Both the position numbers and the translations under genes were made by a program. This document shows, one piece after another, positions 8,174-15,656 of a DNA stretch of 26,680 nt. Numbering within the stretch: position 1 is the first letter of the stretch; each line of letters starts with the position of its first letter. The DNA is from Chloroflexota bacterium (GTDB lineage Bacteria > Chloroflexota > Anaerolineae > Anaerolineales > Anaerolineaceae), in assembly GCA_023434145.1 (NCBI GenBank), contig JAEYTI010000126.1, positions 1 to 26,680 of the forward strand, written 5' to 3'. The notes beneath the pieces were generated by a model, which was not told the DNA's origin, ran no database searches, and worked only from the letters and a program-made list of their open reading frames with translations.

Positions 8174-9079
8174 ATGCAAAAGATCGAAACTGAGGCGGCA
8201 AAGAACGCATCACGGACGTGGACAGCGTTGGGGATCATCCTGGGCGGTCTGGCGCTGGTGATGATCCTTTTAATCGCAAGCAGCGGCCAAACCACCGCAC
8301 CTGCCTGGGGCAGCAATGTGATCATTATGATCCCGGCGGCTTTTCTGGCCGGTACGCTCAGTTTCCTCTCACCCTGCACCCTGCCGCTGCTGCCGGCATA
8401 TTTTGCCTTTAGCTTCCAGGCCAAAAAGAGCAATGTGGTTGTCATGACCATCGCTTTCTTCCTCGGCCTTGCCACCACCATCACCGTGCTTGGCGCAACC
8501 GCCACCGCGCTCAGCCTGTTCCTATTCCAAAATCTCGGCTTTCTCACCTTTATCGGCGGGCTGATTGTGATTGTTTTTGGCGTCATGAGCCTGCTCGGGT
8601 TTGGTTTTACCGGCCCGCAGTTCCAGGATCGCCCGGAAGCCACAATCATCGGCTCCTACGTCTACGGCGCAACCTTTTCGCTGGGCTGGACAGCCTGTGT
8701 TGGGCCGATCCTGGGCGGCATCATGACCATGCTGGCAACGCAGGGCATGGGTATTTTGCAGGGCAGTTTCCTGGCGTTCATTTATGCGCTGGGGCTGGGT
8801 ATGCCGTTGATCATCATCGCCACGTTCTTCTCACGCCTGGGAACGGGCACTCGCGCCTGGCAGTTTCTCAAAGGCAAGGGCTTTACGGTGAATGTTTTTG
8901 GGCGCACGCTCTATCTGCACACCACCAGTATCCTCAGCGGCATATTGCTGATCGTGATGGGCGCGCTGCTGGCAACCGGGCGGTTAACCGCTATCACCCA
9001 GGCCGCCGCGGGAAGCGATTTCTCCTCGTGGGTACTGGATATGGAAGAGGGGCTGCGCAACCTGCTGGGGCTTCAATAG
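8174..9079 (+). CDS. ccdA: CcdA/DsbD-type membrane thiol-electron transporter
   Basis: This 301-aa polytopic membrane protein belongs to the CcdA/DsbD transmembrane family. CcdA passes electrons from cytoplasmic thioredoxin-like proteins across the membrane to extracytoplasmic thiol-disulfide partners, for example in cytochrome c maturation. Both signature cysteines are present: SPCTLPLLPAY (about residue 74) and GWTACVGPILGG (about residue 174), each beside the Pro/Gly pattern of the family. There are about six to seven hydrophobic helices, with a loop and an extra helix at the C-terminus. A purine-rich gggagaaag precedes the ATG. The next gene encodes a glutaredoxin-thioredoxin reductase fusion, the expected electron supplier. 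No cytochrome c biogenesis genes are nearby, so the periplasmic recipient is unknown. The symbol reflects family, not proven orthology. Confidence 0.85.
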   Translation: MQKIETEAAKNASRTWTALGIILGGLALVMILLIASSGQTTAPAWGSNVIIMIPAAFLAGTLSFLSPCTLPLLPAYFAFSFQAKKSNVVVMTIAFFLGLATTITVLGATATALSLFLFQNLGFLTFIGGLIVIVFGVMSLLGFGFTGPQFQDRPEATIIGSYVYGATFSLGWTACVGPILGGIMTMLATQGMGILQGSFLAFIYALGLGMPLIIIATFFSRLGTGTRAWQFLKGKGFTVNVFGRTLYLHTTSILSGILLIVMGALLATGRLTAITQAAAGSDFSSWVLDMEEGLRNLLGLQ

Positions 9080-9086
9080 CTTCTTA

Positions 9087-9132
9087 TTGGACCGTTTTGT
9101 GTGACCGAACTGCGTAGTGACACACAAGCCAA
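9087..9132. repeat. Imperfect hairpin, related to the one at 1061-1120
   Basis: ttggaccgttttgtgtg (9087-9103) pairs imperfectly with cacacaagccaa (9121-9132). Sixteen of 17 left-arm bases match 1065-1081. The loop core aactgcgt (9108-9115) is the reverse complement of the core in the other copy. It sits between ccdA and the Grx-TrxR gene. Confidence 0.45.
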
Positions 9133-9166
9133 TTCACCCCGATAGATCAAAATAGAAGGACAAATT

Positions 9167-10360
9167 ATGACCTCTGACCTACCGGAGAATACCATTATCG
9201 TCTATAGCACCGTTTGGTGCCCAGATTGCAAGCGCGCAAAGAAATTCTTTGGCGAGCAGCGCATTCCCTATATCAACGTCGATATCGAGCACGATCCCGA
9301 GTCGATGGCGCTGGTCGAGCGGATCAACAATGGCAAGCGCATCGTACCTACCATCGTCTTCCCTGATGGCGACGTACTGGTAGAGCCAACAGACGCGCAG
9401 CTTGCCGCCAAGCTGGGGCTGCGCACGCGGGCAGAGCGGGCTTTTTACGACGTGATCATCATTGGCAGCGGGCCGGCAGGTCTCACCGCGGCGGTTTACA
9501 CCAGCCGTGAAGGCCTGGATACTCTGGTGATCGAGCGTGGCGCGATTGGCGGCCAGGTGGGCGGCTCGCAGATGATGGATAACTTCCCCGGATTCGACGA
9601 GGGAATCGGCGGCGCGGAATTCGCCGAACGACTGGCCCGCCAGGCCAAACGCTTTGGCACGGAGATCCTTCAGGCAACCGACGTGGCGCGCATCGATCCT
9701 ACCCCGCCCTACCTGTGCGTCCACACCTCTGATGGCACCGAGTATGCCGCGAAATCGATTCTGCTGGCAACCGGCGCGCGCTATAAGCGGCTGAACGTCC
9801 CCGGAGAAGAGAATTTGTTAGGCAGCAGCGTGCATTTCTGCGCCACCTGCGATGGCGCCTTCTACAAGGGCAAGAAGGTGCTGGTTGTGGGCGGCGGCAA
9901 CAGCGGTTTTGAGGAAGGATTGCTCCTCACCCGCTTTGCCAAAGAAGTGGACATTGTCGAATTTCTGCCCGAGGTGCGGGCTAGCAAAGTGCTGCAAGAT
10001 ATGGTCTCTGCCAACGAAAACATGAAGGTGATCACGAACCACGCCATCAAAGCGCTGAAAGGCCAGCCGCGCCTGGAGGCGGTGATGGTGGAGGACCGCG
10101 CGACCGGCGAGATGAAAGAATGGAGTTACGACGGTGTGTTCGTCTTTATCGGCCTTTCGCCAAACAACGAGCTGGTGAAGAATCTCGTTGAAGTCAATCC
10201 GCAGGGATTTGTAGTCACCGACGTAACGTTGGAAACCTCGATACCTGGGCTGTACGCAGCAGGAGACGTGCGCGCCGGATCTACCAAGCAGGCTGCCGCC
10301 GCTGCCGGTGAGGGAGCAACCGCCGCGCTGATGATCCGCGAGTACTTGAAGAAACTGTAA
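9167..10360 (+). CDS. Glutaredoxin-thioredoxin reductase fusion
   Basis: This 397-aa protein fuses an N-terminal glutaredoxin-like domain (residues 1-80, CPDC at Cys18/Cys21, cis-Pro region VPTIVFPDG) to a thioredoxin reductase (about 92-397). The reductase part has the FAD-binding GSGPAG, the redox pair CATC (Cys225/Cys228) and an NADP motif GGGNSGFEEG, where typical enzymes read GGGDSAxEE. A C-terminal FAD motif (TSIPGLYAAGDVRAG) is also present. It would move electrons from NADPH through FAD to CATC and then to its own CPDC domain. Canonical TrxR is about 310-320 aa, so the extra length is the Grx domain. The start has aagga at good spacing. Placed directly after a CcdA-like gene, it may supply reductant to that transporter. 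Confidence 0.9.
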   Translation: MTSDLPENTIIVYSTVWCPDCKRAKKFFGEQRIPYINVDIEHDPESMALVERINNGKRIVPTIVFPDGDVLVEPTDAQLAAKLGLRTRAERAFYDVIIIGSGPAGLTAAVYTSREGLDTLVIERGAIGGQVGGSQMMDNFPGFDEGIGGAEFAERLARQAKRFGTEILQATDVARIDPTPPYLCVHTSDGTEYAAKSILLATGARYKRLNVPGEENLLGSSVHFCATCDGAFYKGKKVLVVGGGNSGFEEGLLLTRFAKEVDIVEFLPEVRASKVLQDMVSANENMKVITNHAIKALKGQPRLEAVMVEDRATGEMKEWSYDGVFVFIGLSPNNELVKNLVEVNPQGFVVTDVTLETSIPGLYAAGDVRAGSTKQAAAAAGEGATAALMIREYLKKL

Positions 10361-10368
10361 AGAACTGT

Positions 10369-10437
10369 CCGGAAATTATAAATGTGTTTGTGGTGCGCGA
10401 CAGCGTCACGCACCACAAACACATTTATCATTTCCGG
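10369..10437 (+). terminator. Very long hairpin after the Grx-TrxR gene
   Basis: Two 29-base arms (10369-10397 and 10409-10437) pair with a single mismatch around an 11-base loop, starting 8 bases after the stop. There is no U-tract after the stem. It is listed as a likely 3'-end structure; termination is inferred from position. Confidence 0.6.
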
Positions 10438-10467
10438 GTAGATACGAAAAGCGGTTACATCGGTTAC

Positions 10468-10510
10468 AATGGGCGGTAGATGCTCGCATGGAGAGCATCT
10501 ACCGCCCATT
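10468..10510 (+). repeat. Second perfect hairpin, upstream of the MFS gene
   Basis: A perfect 18-bp stem (10468-10485 with 10493-10510) with a 7-base loop, only 31 bases after the preceding 29-bp hairpin and 31 bases before the MFS start. The tail ttcataaaaa is not a good U-tract. It may be a second terminator or lie in the 5' leader of the next gene. Confidence 0.65.
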
Positions 10511-10541
10511 TTCATAAAAATTCCAATAAAGGTAGCCAGTA

Positions 10542-11810
10542 GTGTTGAATCATTCTCTTGTACGCATGCTGTTCACGCTGCGCGGAAATCCGCGCGCGTG
10601 CGTTTTTACCGAGCCGCTGTGGGGCATTCCTTACAATTTGTATGCTCCCTACGTTTCGATCTACATGCTGGCATTGGGTCTCAAAGACAGCCAGATTGGC
10701 CTGTTGATTAGCATTGGGCTGGTCGTGCAAATCTTCTCCGCCATGTTGAGCGGTCCGATTACTGATAAGATGGGCCGCCGCAACGCCACCTTTATCTTCG
10801 ACATCATCTCGTGGAGCGTGCCCACGCTCATCTGGGCGATCGCGCAGGATTTCAACTACTTCCTCATCGCGGCAATCTTCAACGGCGCGTGGCGCATCAC
10901 CCACACGTCGTGGAGCTGCCTGATGGTGGAAGACGCCGACCCGGATCAGCTCGTCGACATCTACTCTTGGGTGTATATCTCGGGTCTGCTCTCGGCATTC
11001 TTCGCGCCCATCGCGGGCTTGCTGATCAACGCCTTCACGCTGGTTCCCACCGTACGCGGGCTGTTCTTCTTTGCCTTTTTGATGATGACGACCAAGTTTG
11101 TGGTACTGTGGATCTATTCCACCGAGACAAAGCAGGGCGAAGTACGCATGCTGGAGACAAAAAGCCAGAGCCTGATGGAATTGGTAAGCGGCTACGGCGA
11201 CGTGCTCAAAAAGGTACTTGGCAATCCTGCCACATTGTTCACGCTAGGGATTTTGCTGACAATGAGCATGGGCAACACCGTCAACAATACCTTCTGGTCA
11301 ATTTTGGTTACCCAGCGCATTGGCATTCCTGATGAGCACCTGTCGATCTTCCCCTTCGCCCGCTCCATCGTGATGTTGTTCTTCTTCTTCCTCGCAATGG
11401 GATATATCAAATCGATGAACTTCCGTAACCCGATGATGATCGGGTTTGCCGGGCTGGTGATCTCGCAGATCATCCTGATCACATTGCCCGAGCGGAACTA
11501 CGTGCTGCTGCTCCTCAGCACCTTCATCGAGGCGTGCAGCTACGCGACCGTCAGCACGCAGATCGATCGCATGATCGTCGTGACGGTGGAGGCGCAAGAG
11601 CGCGCACGGATCATGGGGTTGCTGTTCCTGGTTGTCATCATCTTCACCACCCCGCTGGGCTGGATCGCCGGGCAGTTATCGGAGATCAACCGCGTGCTGC
11701 CCTTTATGGTCAATATCGGGCTGTTTGGCGCTGGCGCGGTGCTGGTGTATCTGGCGGCACGGCAGGGACAGCATAACGAGGTGGTCGTCCCAGCGGTGGA
11801 AGAAGTTTAA
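10542..11810 (+). CDS. MFS transporter
   Basis: This 422-aa polytopic protein has about 12 hydrophobic helices and the major facilitator signature DKMGRR (motif A, after TM2, about residue 73). The N-terminal stretch ACVFTEPLWGIPYNLYAPYVSIYML opens TM1. MFS carriers move small molecules using ion gradients; nothing here identifies the substrate. A GTG at 10542 is preceded by aagg at about 10 bases; an in-frame ATG at 10566 is the alternative start and would lose only eight residues. It is separated from the Grx-TrxR gene by two strong hairpins and so is probably expressed separately. The stop codon is embedded in a 44-bp perfect palindrome that separates it from the convergent AraC-type gene. 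Confidence 0.85.
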   Translation: MLNHSLVRMLFTLRGNPRACVFTEPLWGIPYNLYAPYVSIYMLALGLKDSQIGLLISIGLVVQIFSAMLSGPITDKMGRRNATFIFDIISWSVPTLIWAIAQDFNYFLIAAIFNGAWRITHTSWSCLMVEDADPDQLVDIYSWVYISGLLSAFFAPIAGLLINAFTLVPTVRGLFFFAFLMMTTKFVVLWIYSTETKQGEVRMLETKSQSLMELVSGYGDVLKKVLGNPATLFTLGILLTMSMGNTVNNTFWSILVTQRIGIPDEHLSIFPFARSIVMLFFFFLAMGYIKSMNFRNPMMIGFAGLVISQIILITLPERNYVLLLLSTFIEACSYATVSTQIDRMIVVTVEAQERARIMGLLFLVVIIFTTPLGWIAGQLSEINRVLPFMVNIGLFGAGAVLVYLAARQGQHNEVVVPAVEEV

Positions 11811-11858
11811 CACAGAGTGCGCAGCGTTTAAACGCTGCGCACTCTGTGTTACGCTTTT
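11808..11858. terminator. 44-bp perfect palindrome, bidirectional terminator
   Basis: Bases 11808-11851 are a perfect palindrome with 22-base arms (left arm starts taacacagagtgcgcagcg), followed by cgcttttttt on the plus strand. It contains the MFS stop codon and lies just before the stop of the convergent AraC-type gene. The T-run makes it a good plus-strand terminator; a minus-strand role is less clear. Confidence 0.85.
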
Positions 11859-11859
11859 T

Positions 11860-12816
11860 TTACATCGGCCTGATAGGAAGGCAGTAATCCATGGTGATCC
11901 ACGTGCCGGGCTGCTTGTCGGGGTTGTCGTAGTAGATCTCCAGAGCGGGCTTGTCATCGGCCTGGTAGCCGCTTTCGGGCAGCCATTCGCCGTAGAGCGC
12001 GTCTACGGCTTCGCCGATCTTATGCGTTTGCTGGTTAGAGACAGAAATGCGGCAGACGGCATACTTACCACCGGGGATATCCTGAATGCCCACTTCACTC
12101 CCCTGCTCGGCCTGTACCCCTTCCGGAACTGTAACGCAGGCATCGTAGCGGCAGCGGTCGTTGGGGGTGATGTCGGGGTTGTCGTAGGGAATACCAATGG
12201 TCACGGTATCCGGGCGGAACAGATCGCGCGCGCCAGCCCAGGCACATACACGCTGGAAGGCCTTGTTGATCTCGCTGTTGAACTGGCCCTTGCTATAGCC
12301 GCTGATGTGGCGGACATAGGCCACGTGATAGGTCGGCAAAACTTTCACTTCTACGTTCATTATGGAAGCACTCCTTTCATTCAACCGATTGTTGTGCTCC
12401 CCATTGTAGGCATTTACCCAGTCCAGATCTTTGCGCGTGTTGCCATCCTCTTTGCGATTCTTGCTATATTGGACAAGTTCGCGGGCGCGGTACTCAGATG
12501 GGCTGAGGCCGAATCGCGTGCGGAAGGCTCGCGAGAACACCGCCGCACCGGAGAATCCGCAGGCCACGCCGATTGCAAGAATGGTGTCTTTTGGTCGGCC
12601 TACCAGAAGGTTGGCGGCTTTTTCGAGCCGGGCACGCTGTACATAGTCGTTCAGCGTTTCTCCGGTGAGGCTTTTGAACAGGCGATGGAAGTGGAACGGC
12701 GAGAAACCAGCGACTTCCGCCAGGGTTTCGAGCGACAGCGGTGTCTCGATGTTGGTATGGATGTAGTCGATGACCCGGTTGAGACGAGCCGTATATTCGG
12801 CGTGCGAAGCGTTCAT
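11860..12816 (-). CDS. AraC-family regulator with GyrI-like effector domain
   Basis: This 318-aa transcription factor has an N-terminal AraC/XylS DNA-binding domain (about 9-112) with two helix-turn-helix units. Motifs visible are LETLAEVAGFSPFHFHRLFKSLTGE and ACGFSGAAVFSRAFRTRFGLSPSEYR. A hydrophilic linker (about 113-150) leads to a GyrI/Rob-type small-molecule-binding domain (153-318), with ETQ-like features such as IGIPYDNPD, ISVSNQQTHKIGEAVDALYGEWLPESGY and ALEIYYD. Relatives include Rob and multidrug-sensing regulators; the ligand is unknown. An AAAGGAG ten to eleven bases before Met153 could allow separate translation of the effector domain. The gene lies just behind the tRNA-Val terminator without a clear promoter of its own. 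The convergent MFS gene is a plausible target, by inference only. Confidence 0.9.
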   Translation of the reverse strand: MNASHAEYTARLNRVIDYIHTNIETPLSLETLAEVAGFSPFHFHRLFKSLTGETLNDYVQRARLEKAANLLVGRPKDTILAIGVACGFSGAAVFSRAFRTRFGLSPSEYRARELVQYSKNRKEDGNTRKDLDWVNAYNGEHNNRLNERSASIMNVEVKVLPTYHVAYVRHISGYSKGQFNSEINKAFQRVCAWAGARDLFRPDTVTIGIPYDNPDITPNDRCRYDACVTVPEGVQAEQGSEVGIQDIPGGKYAVCRISVSNQQTHKIGEAVDALYGEWLPESGYQADDKPALEIYYDNPDKQPGTWITMDYCLPIRPM

Positions 12817-12837
12817 ACTTCATGCCTCTGCGAGAAC

Positions 12838-12861
12838 AAAAAACCCTCGCTTTCGCGAGGG
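12838..12861 (-). terminator. Intrinsic terminator of tRNA-Val
   Basis: On the minus strand, ccctcgc-tttc-gcgaggg (7-bp stem, tetraloop) is followed by six U residues (A-run at 12838-12843 on plus). It lies 15 bases past the tRNA 3' end and 22 bases before the AraC-type start. Confidence 0.9.
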
Positions 12862-12875
12862 CCTTCTTCTTCGAG

Positions 12876-12950
<75 letters not shown>

Positions 12951-12961
12951 GAAGTGTGCGT

Positions 12962-12990
12962 ATTATAGCAGATCTGATTCTCTTTGGCAA
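12962..12990 (-). promoter_or_regulatory. tRNA-Val promoter
   Basis: On the minus strand TTGCCA (12985-12990), an exact 17-bp spacer and TATAAT (12962-12967) form a near-consensus housekeeping sigma promoter ending 11 bases from the tRNA 5' end. Confidence 0.88.
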
Positions 12991-12999
12991 GGGAAGTTT

Positions 13000-13047
13000 T
13001 TAATCTATGGGCTGCGCGGAATGCATTCCGCGCAGCCCATAGATTAA
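13000..13047. repeat. 48-bp perfect palindrome over the pstB stop
   Basis: Bases 13000-13047 are a perfect palindrome with 24-base arms (left arm starts ttaatctatgggctgcgcgg) and it contains the pstB stop codon. In the pstB transcript it is followed by A residues, not U, so it is not a textbook intrinsic terminator; it may be a 3' stability or Rho-assisted end. Confidence 0.85.
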
Positions 13048-13802
13048 CCAAACCGCCCCTGCACGTAGTCTTCGGTGCGTTTGTCGCGGGGGTTGACGAA
13101 CAGATTCTTGCCCTCGGCAAACTCTACCAGTTCGCCCTGCAAAAAGAACCCGGCATAGTCGGCCATGCGCGCTGCCTGCTGAACGCTGTGCGGAACGAGG
13201 ATGATGGTGTAGCGTTCTGCCAGCTCACCCAAAAGCTGCTCAATGCGGGCGGTGGAAACGGGGTCGAGCGCGGAGGTCGGCTCGTCGAGCAGGATCACTT
13301 CTGGCTCTAAGGCCAGCACGCGCGCCAGACTCAAGCGCTGCTGCTGCCCGCCCGAAAGCGACGTGGCAGCCGGGTCGCCCAGCCGGTCGTACACCTCATC
13401 CCACAATACTGCCTGGCGCAGCGCGCGCTCCACGGCCTCATCCAGCTTGTTTTTACGGCGCTCTCCGGCAACTTCCAGCCCGTAGCTGATGTTCTGATAG
13501 ATCGACAGCGGCAGCGAGATCGGACGCGAGAAGACAATGCCAATCTTTCGGCGCAGGTCTACCACATCGGTCGAAAGATCGAGAATGTCTTTCCCATTGA
13601 ACAACACTTTGCCCTGCATCTCGCGCACATCCGAAAGATCATTGAGGCGGTTGAGCACGCGCAGCAGGGTCGACTTGCCGCCTCCGGCCGGGCCAAATAG
13701 CACCGTCACCGCGTTGGCAGGAATGCCCAGATTGATGTCGCGCAAGCTTTCCATGCCGTCGGAGTAGCGCACGCTGAGATGTTCGATCGTCAGTTTATCC
13801 AT
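13044..13802 (-). CDS. pstB: Phosphate ABC transporter ATP-binding protein
   Basis: This 252-aa ABC ATPase powers phosphate import with PstA and PstC. Visible motifs are Walker A GPAGGGKST (about 36-44), ABC signature LSGGQQQR, Walker B VILLDEP with the D-loop SALDP, and the H-loop His in LVPHSVQQAAR. The QQAARMAD and LRVLNRLNDL stretches are typical of PstB. An oddity is the Q-loop: where PstB normally has VFQ-x-P, this protein reads VFSRP, so the conserved Gln is Ser. It is the last gene of pstSCAB, 6 bases after pstA. No phoU follows; tRNA-Val is next. The ATG at 13802 is well placed. Confidence in the assignment is high from motifs and operon context. Confidence 0.95.
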   Translation of the reverse strand: MDKLTIEHLSVRYSDGMESLRDINLGIPANAVTVLFGPAGGGKSTLLRVLNRLNDLSDVREMQGKVLFNGKDILDLSTDVVDLRRKIGIVFSRPISLPLSIYQNISYGLEVAGERRKNKLDEAVERALRQAVLWDEVYDRLGDPAATSLSGGQQQRLSLARVLALEPEVILLDEPTSALDPVSTARIEQLLGELAERYTIILVPHSVQQAARMADYAGFFLQGELVEFAEGKNLFVNPRDKRTEDYVQGRFG

Positions 13803-13808
13803 GGGCGT

Positions 13809-14675
13809 TTACCATTGGCGGCGGGCGCGGGCGCGCTGGCGAATAAAGGTAGCAATCAGGTTCATCGTCAGAACGAAGACCAGCAGCACCAGCACCGTGC
13901 CGTACTGGATGCCAACAGGCATCCCAGGTACGGAAGTGGAGATGACGAAGATGTGGTACGGCAGGGCCATCGTCGCGTCAAACGGCGACTGCGGCAGGCG
14001 CGGCAGGAAGAACGCCACCCCGGTGAACAGGATGGGAGCCGTCTCGCCCGCAGCGCGCTCCAAGCCCAAAATGACACCGGTGAGGATACCGGGCAACGCC
14101 TGGGGCAGTGTAATGCGCCAGATGGTCTGCCAGCGAGTGGCGCCGAGTGAGATGCTCACCACGCGGAAGGCGTGCGGTACAGAGCGCAGCGCCTCTTCGG
14201 TCGTGCTGATGATGACTGGCAGGGTCATGATACCCAGCGTAAGCGAAGAAGCCAGGATGCTGGTGCCAAAGTTGAGGAAGATGACAAACAACCCCAGCCC
14301 AAAAAGCCCGTACACCACCGAAGGAATGCCTGCCAGGTTGATGATGGCAATGCGGATCAGGCGCGTCCAGCGGTTATCGGGCGCGTATTCCGAGAGGTAG
14401 ATCCCCGCCGCCACGCCCAGCGGAACGGACGAGATCGCCGTACCCAGGGTGAGGAAGAAGGTACCTACAATCGCAGGCCAGATACCGCCTGCGCGCATCC
14501 CATCGCGCGGGTAGCCAAAGATGAATTCCCAAGAAATGGCGGGTAAACCGCGCACAAGAATGTACACGATCAAGCCCACGATCGGCAGGACGGTGAGGAT
14601 GCTAATGAGCATCAGGCCCAGGAAACCCAGGCGTTCGGCCAGAGGAGGAGAAACCAGGTGGCGGCCGTTTCTCAT
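13809..14675 (-). CDS. pstA: Phosphate ABC transporter permease PstA
   Basis: This 288-aa inner-membrane permease has about six TM helices and the binding-protein-dependent transport EAA-type loop (TEEALRSVPHAFRVVSISLGATRWQTIWRITLP). It ends with FVLTMNLIATFIRQRARARRQW, a typical PstA C-terminus. With PstC it forms the phosphate channel energised by PstB. Its start overlaps the end of pstC by four bases (14672-14675), a translational-coupling arrangement, and pstB follows after 6 bases. The sequence GIPSVVYGLFGLGLFV is the conserved PstA/PstC motif. No odd features are seen. Confidence 0.95.
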   Translation of the reverse strand: MRNGRHLVSPPLAERLGFLGLMLISILTVLPIVGLIVYILVRGLPAISWEFIFGYPRDGMRAGGIWPAIVGTFFLTLGTAISSVPLGVAAGIYLSEYAPDNRWTRLIRIAIINLAGIPSVVYGLFGLGLFVIFLNFGTSILASSLTLGIMTLPVIISTTEEALRSVPHAFRVVSISLGATRWQTIWRITLPQALPGILTGVILGLERAAGETAPILFTGVAFFLPRLPQSPFDATMALPYHIFVISTSVPGMPVGIQYGTVLVLLVFVLTMNLIATFIRQRARARRQW

Positions 14676-15568
14676 GAGAGCACCCGTTCCGATCGCTTCT
14701 TGCCGCGCAGGCTGACCGATGATGCCAGCACGTTGACGATCAGCGAGAGGATGAACAGCACCATGCCGATGAAGAACAGCACGTGGTAATGCTGACTTCC
14801 AGTGGCCACCTCGCCCATTTCAGAGGCAATGGTGGCCGTCATGGTGCGGGCAGGCAGGAACAGGGCGTTTAATCCCTTTGGCAGCACCGGAGCATTGCCG
14901 GTCACCATCATCACAGCCATGGTCTCACCAATTGCGCGTCCTACCCCCAGCATCAGCGCGGTGAGCACGCCAGACCGGGCAGCGGGCAGCGTCACCCCCC
15001 AGATCACCTGCCAGCGGGTAGCTCCCAGCGCCAGCGCCGCCTGCCGGTAGCTGGGCGGCACGGTGTTGAGCGCATCCTCAGCAATGGAAACGATAGTGGG
15101 AATTGCAATCAGCGCCAGCAGCACCGCGCCGGTGAACGCCGTCAGCCCGGTGGGCAGATCCAGCGCCCGCCGCAGGAATGGCGCGAGAAGCTGAATGCCG
15201 ATGAAGCCCAAAACCACCGAGGGGAGGCCGGCCAGCACCTCGATAATCGGCTTGATAATGTTATTTACCCACGGCGGCGCAACTTCAGCGATAAACACGG
15301 CTGTGCCAATGCCAAACGGCAGGGCGATCATCATCGCGCCCACGGTAACGATCAGCGAGCCGCCCAGCAGCGGCCAGATGCCGTACAGCCCCTCGATTGG
15401 GTACCAGCGCGTGCCCAGCAAGCTGCTGGCGGGTGTTTCGCCCAACGCCGGCAGCCCTTCGCGTATCAGAAACAGCAAAATAAGGGTGACAAATAGAATG
15501 CTCGAGTATCCGGAAATCCGGATCAACAGCGTAATGGGCTTTTCTCGTTTCAGTTCGTCGGTCTGCAT
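14672..15568 (-). CDS. pstC: Phosphate ABC transporter permease PstC
   Basis: This 298-aa permease is the partner of PstA in the membrane channel for phosphate. It has about six TM helices, the conserved GLPSVVLGFIGIQLLAP motif and an EAA-like loop (EDALNTVPPSYRQAALALGATRWQVIWGVTLP), followed by GRAIGETMAVMMVTGN, which is diagnostic for PstC. The ATG at 15568 has only a weak or distant Shine-Dalgarno (gagg about 22 bases up). The 88-base gap after pstS contains a small hairpin (stem gggtttg/caaccc), consistent with lower expression of permeases than of the binding protein. Confidence 0.95.
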   Translation of the reverse strand: MQTDELKREKPITLLIRISGYSSILFVTLILLFLIREGLPALGETPASSLLGTRWYPIEGLYGIWPLLGGSLIVTVGAMMIALPFGIGTAVFIAEVAPPWVNNIIKPIIEVLAGLPSVVLGFIGIQLLAPFLRRALDLPTGLTAFTGAVLLALIAIPTIVSIAEDALNTVPPSYRQAALALGATRWQVIWGVTLPAARSGVLTALMLGVGRAIGETMAVMMVTGNAPVLPKGLNALFLPARTMTATIASEMGEVATGSQHYHVLFFIGMVLFILSLIVNVLASSVSLRGKKRSERVLS

Positions 15569-15656
15569 GGGCGGCTGTCTGGGCTTTCACGTCCTCAAAT
15601 GGTTTTGCCAGTGATAGCGAAAGGGTTGGGTTGCCTGGCGCAAACCCGGCTTTATG
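15569..15656 (-). other. pstS-pstC intercistronic region with small hairpin
   Basis: An 88-base spacer holding a small stem (gggtttg with caaccc, one bulge) near the pstS end on the minus strand. Such spacers commonly lower downstream expression relative to an abundant binding protein; that role is inferred. Confidence 0.4.
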
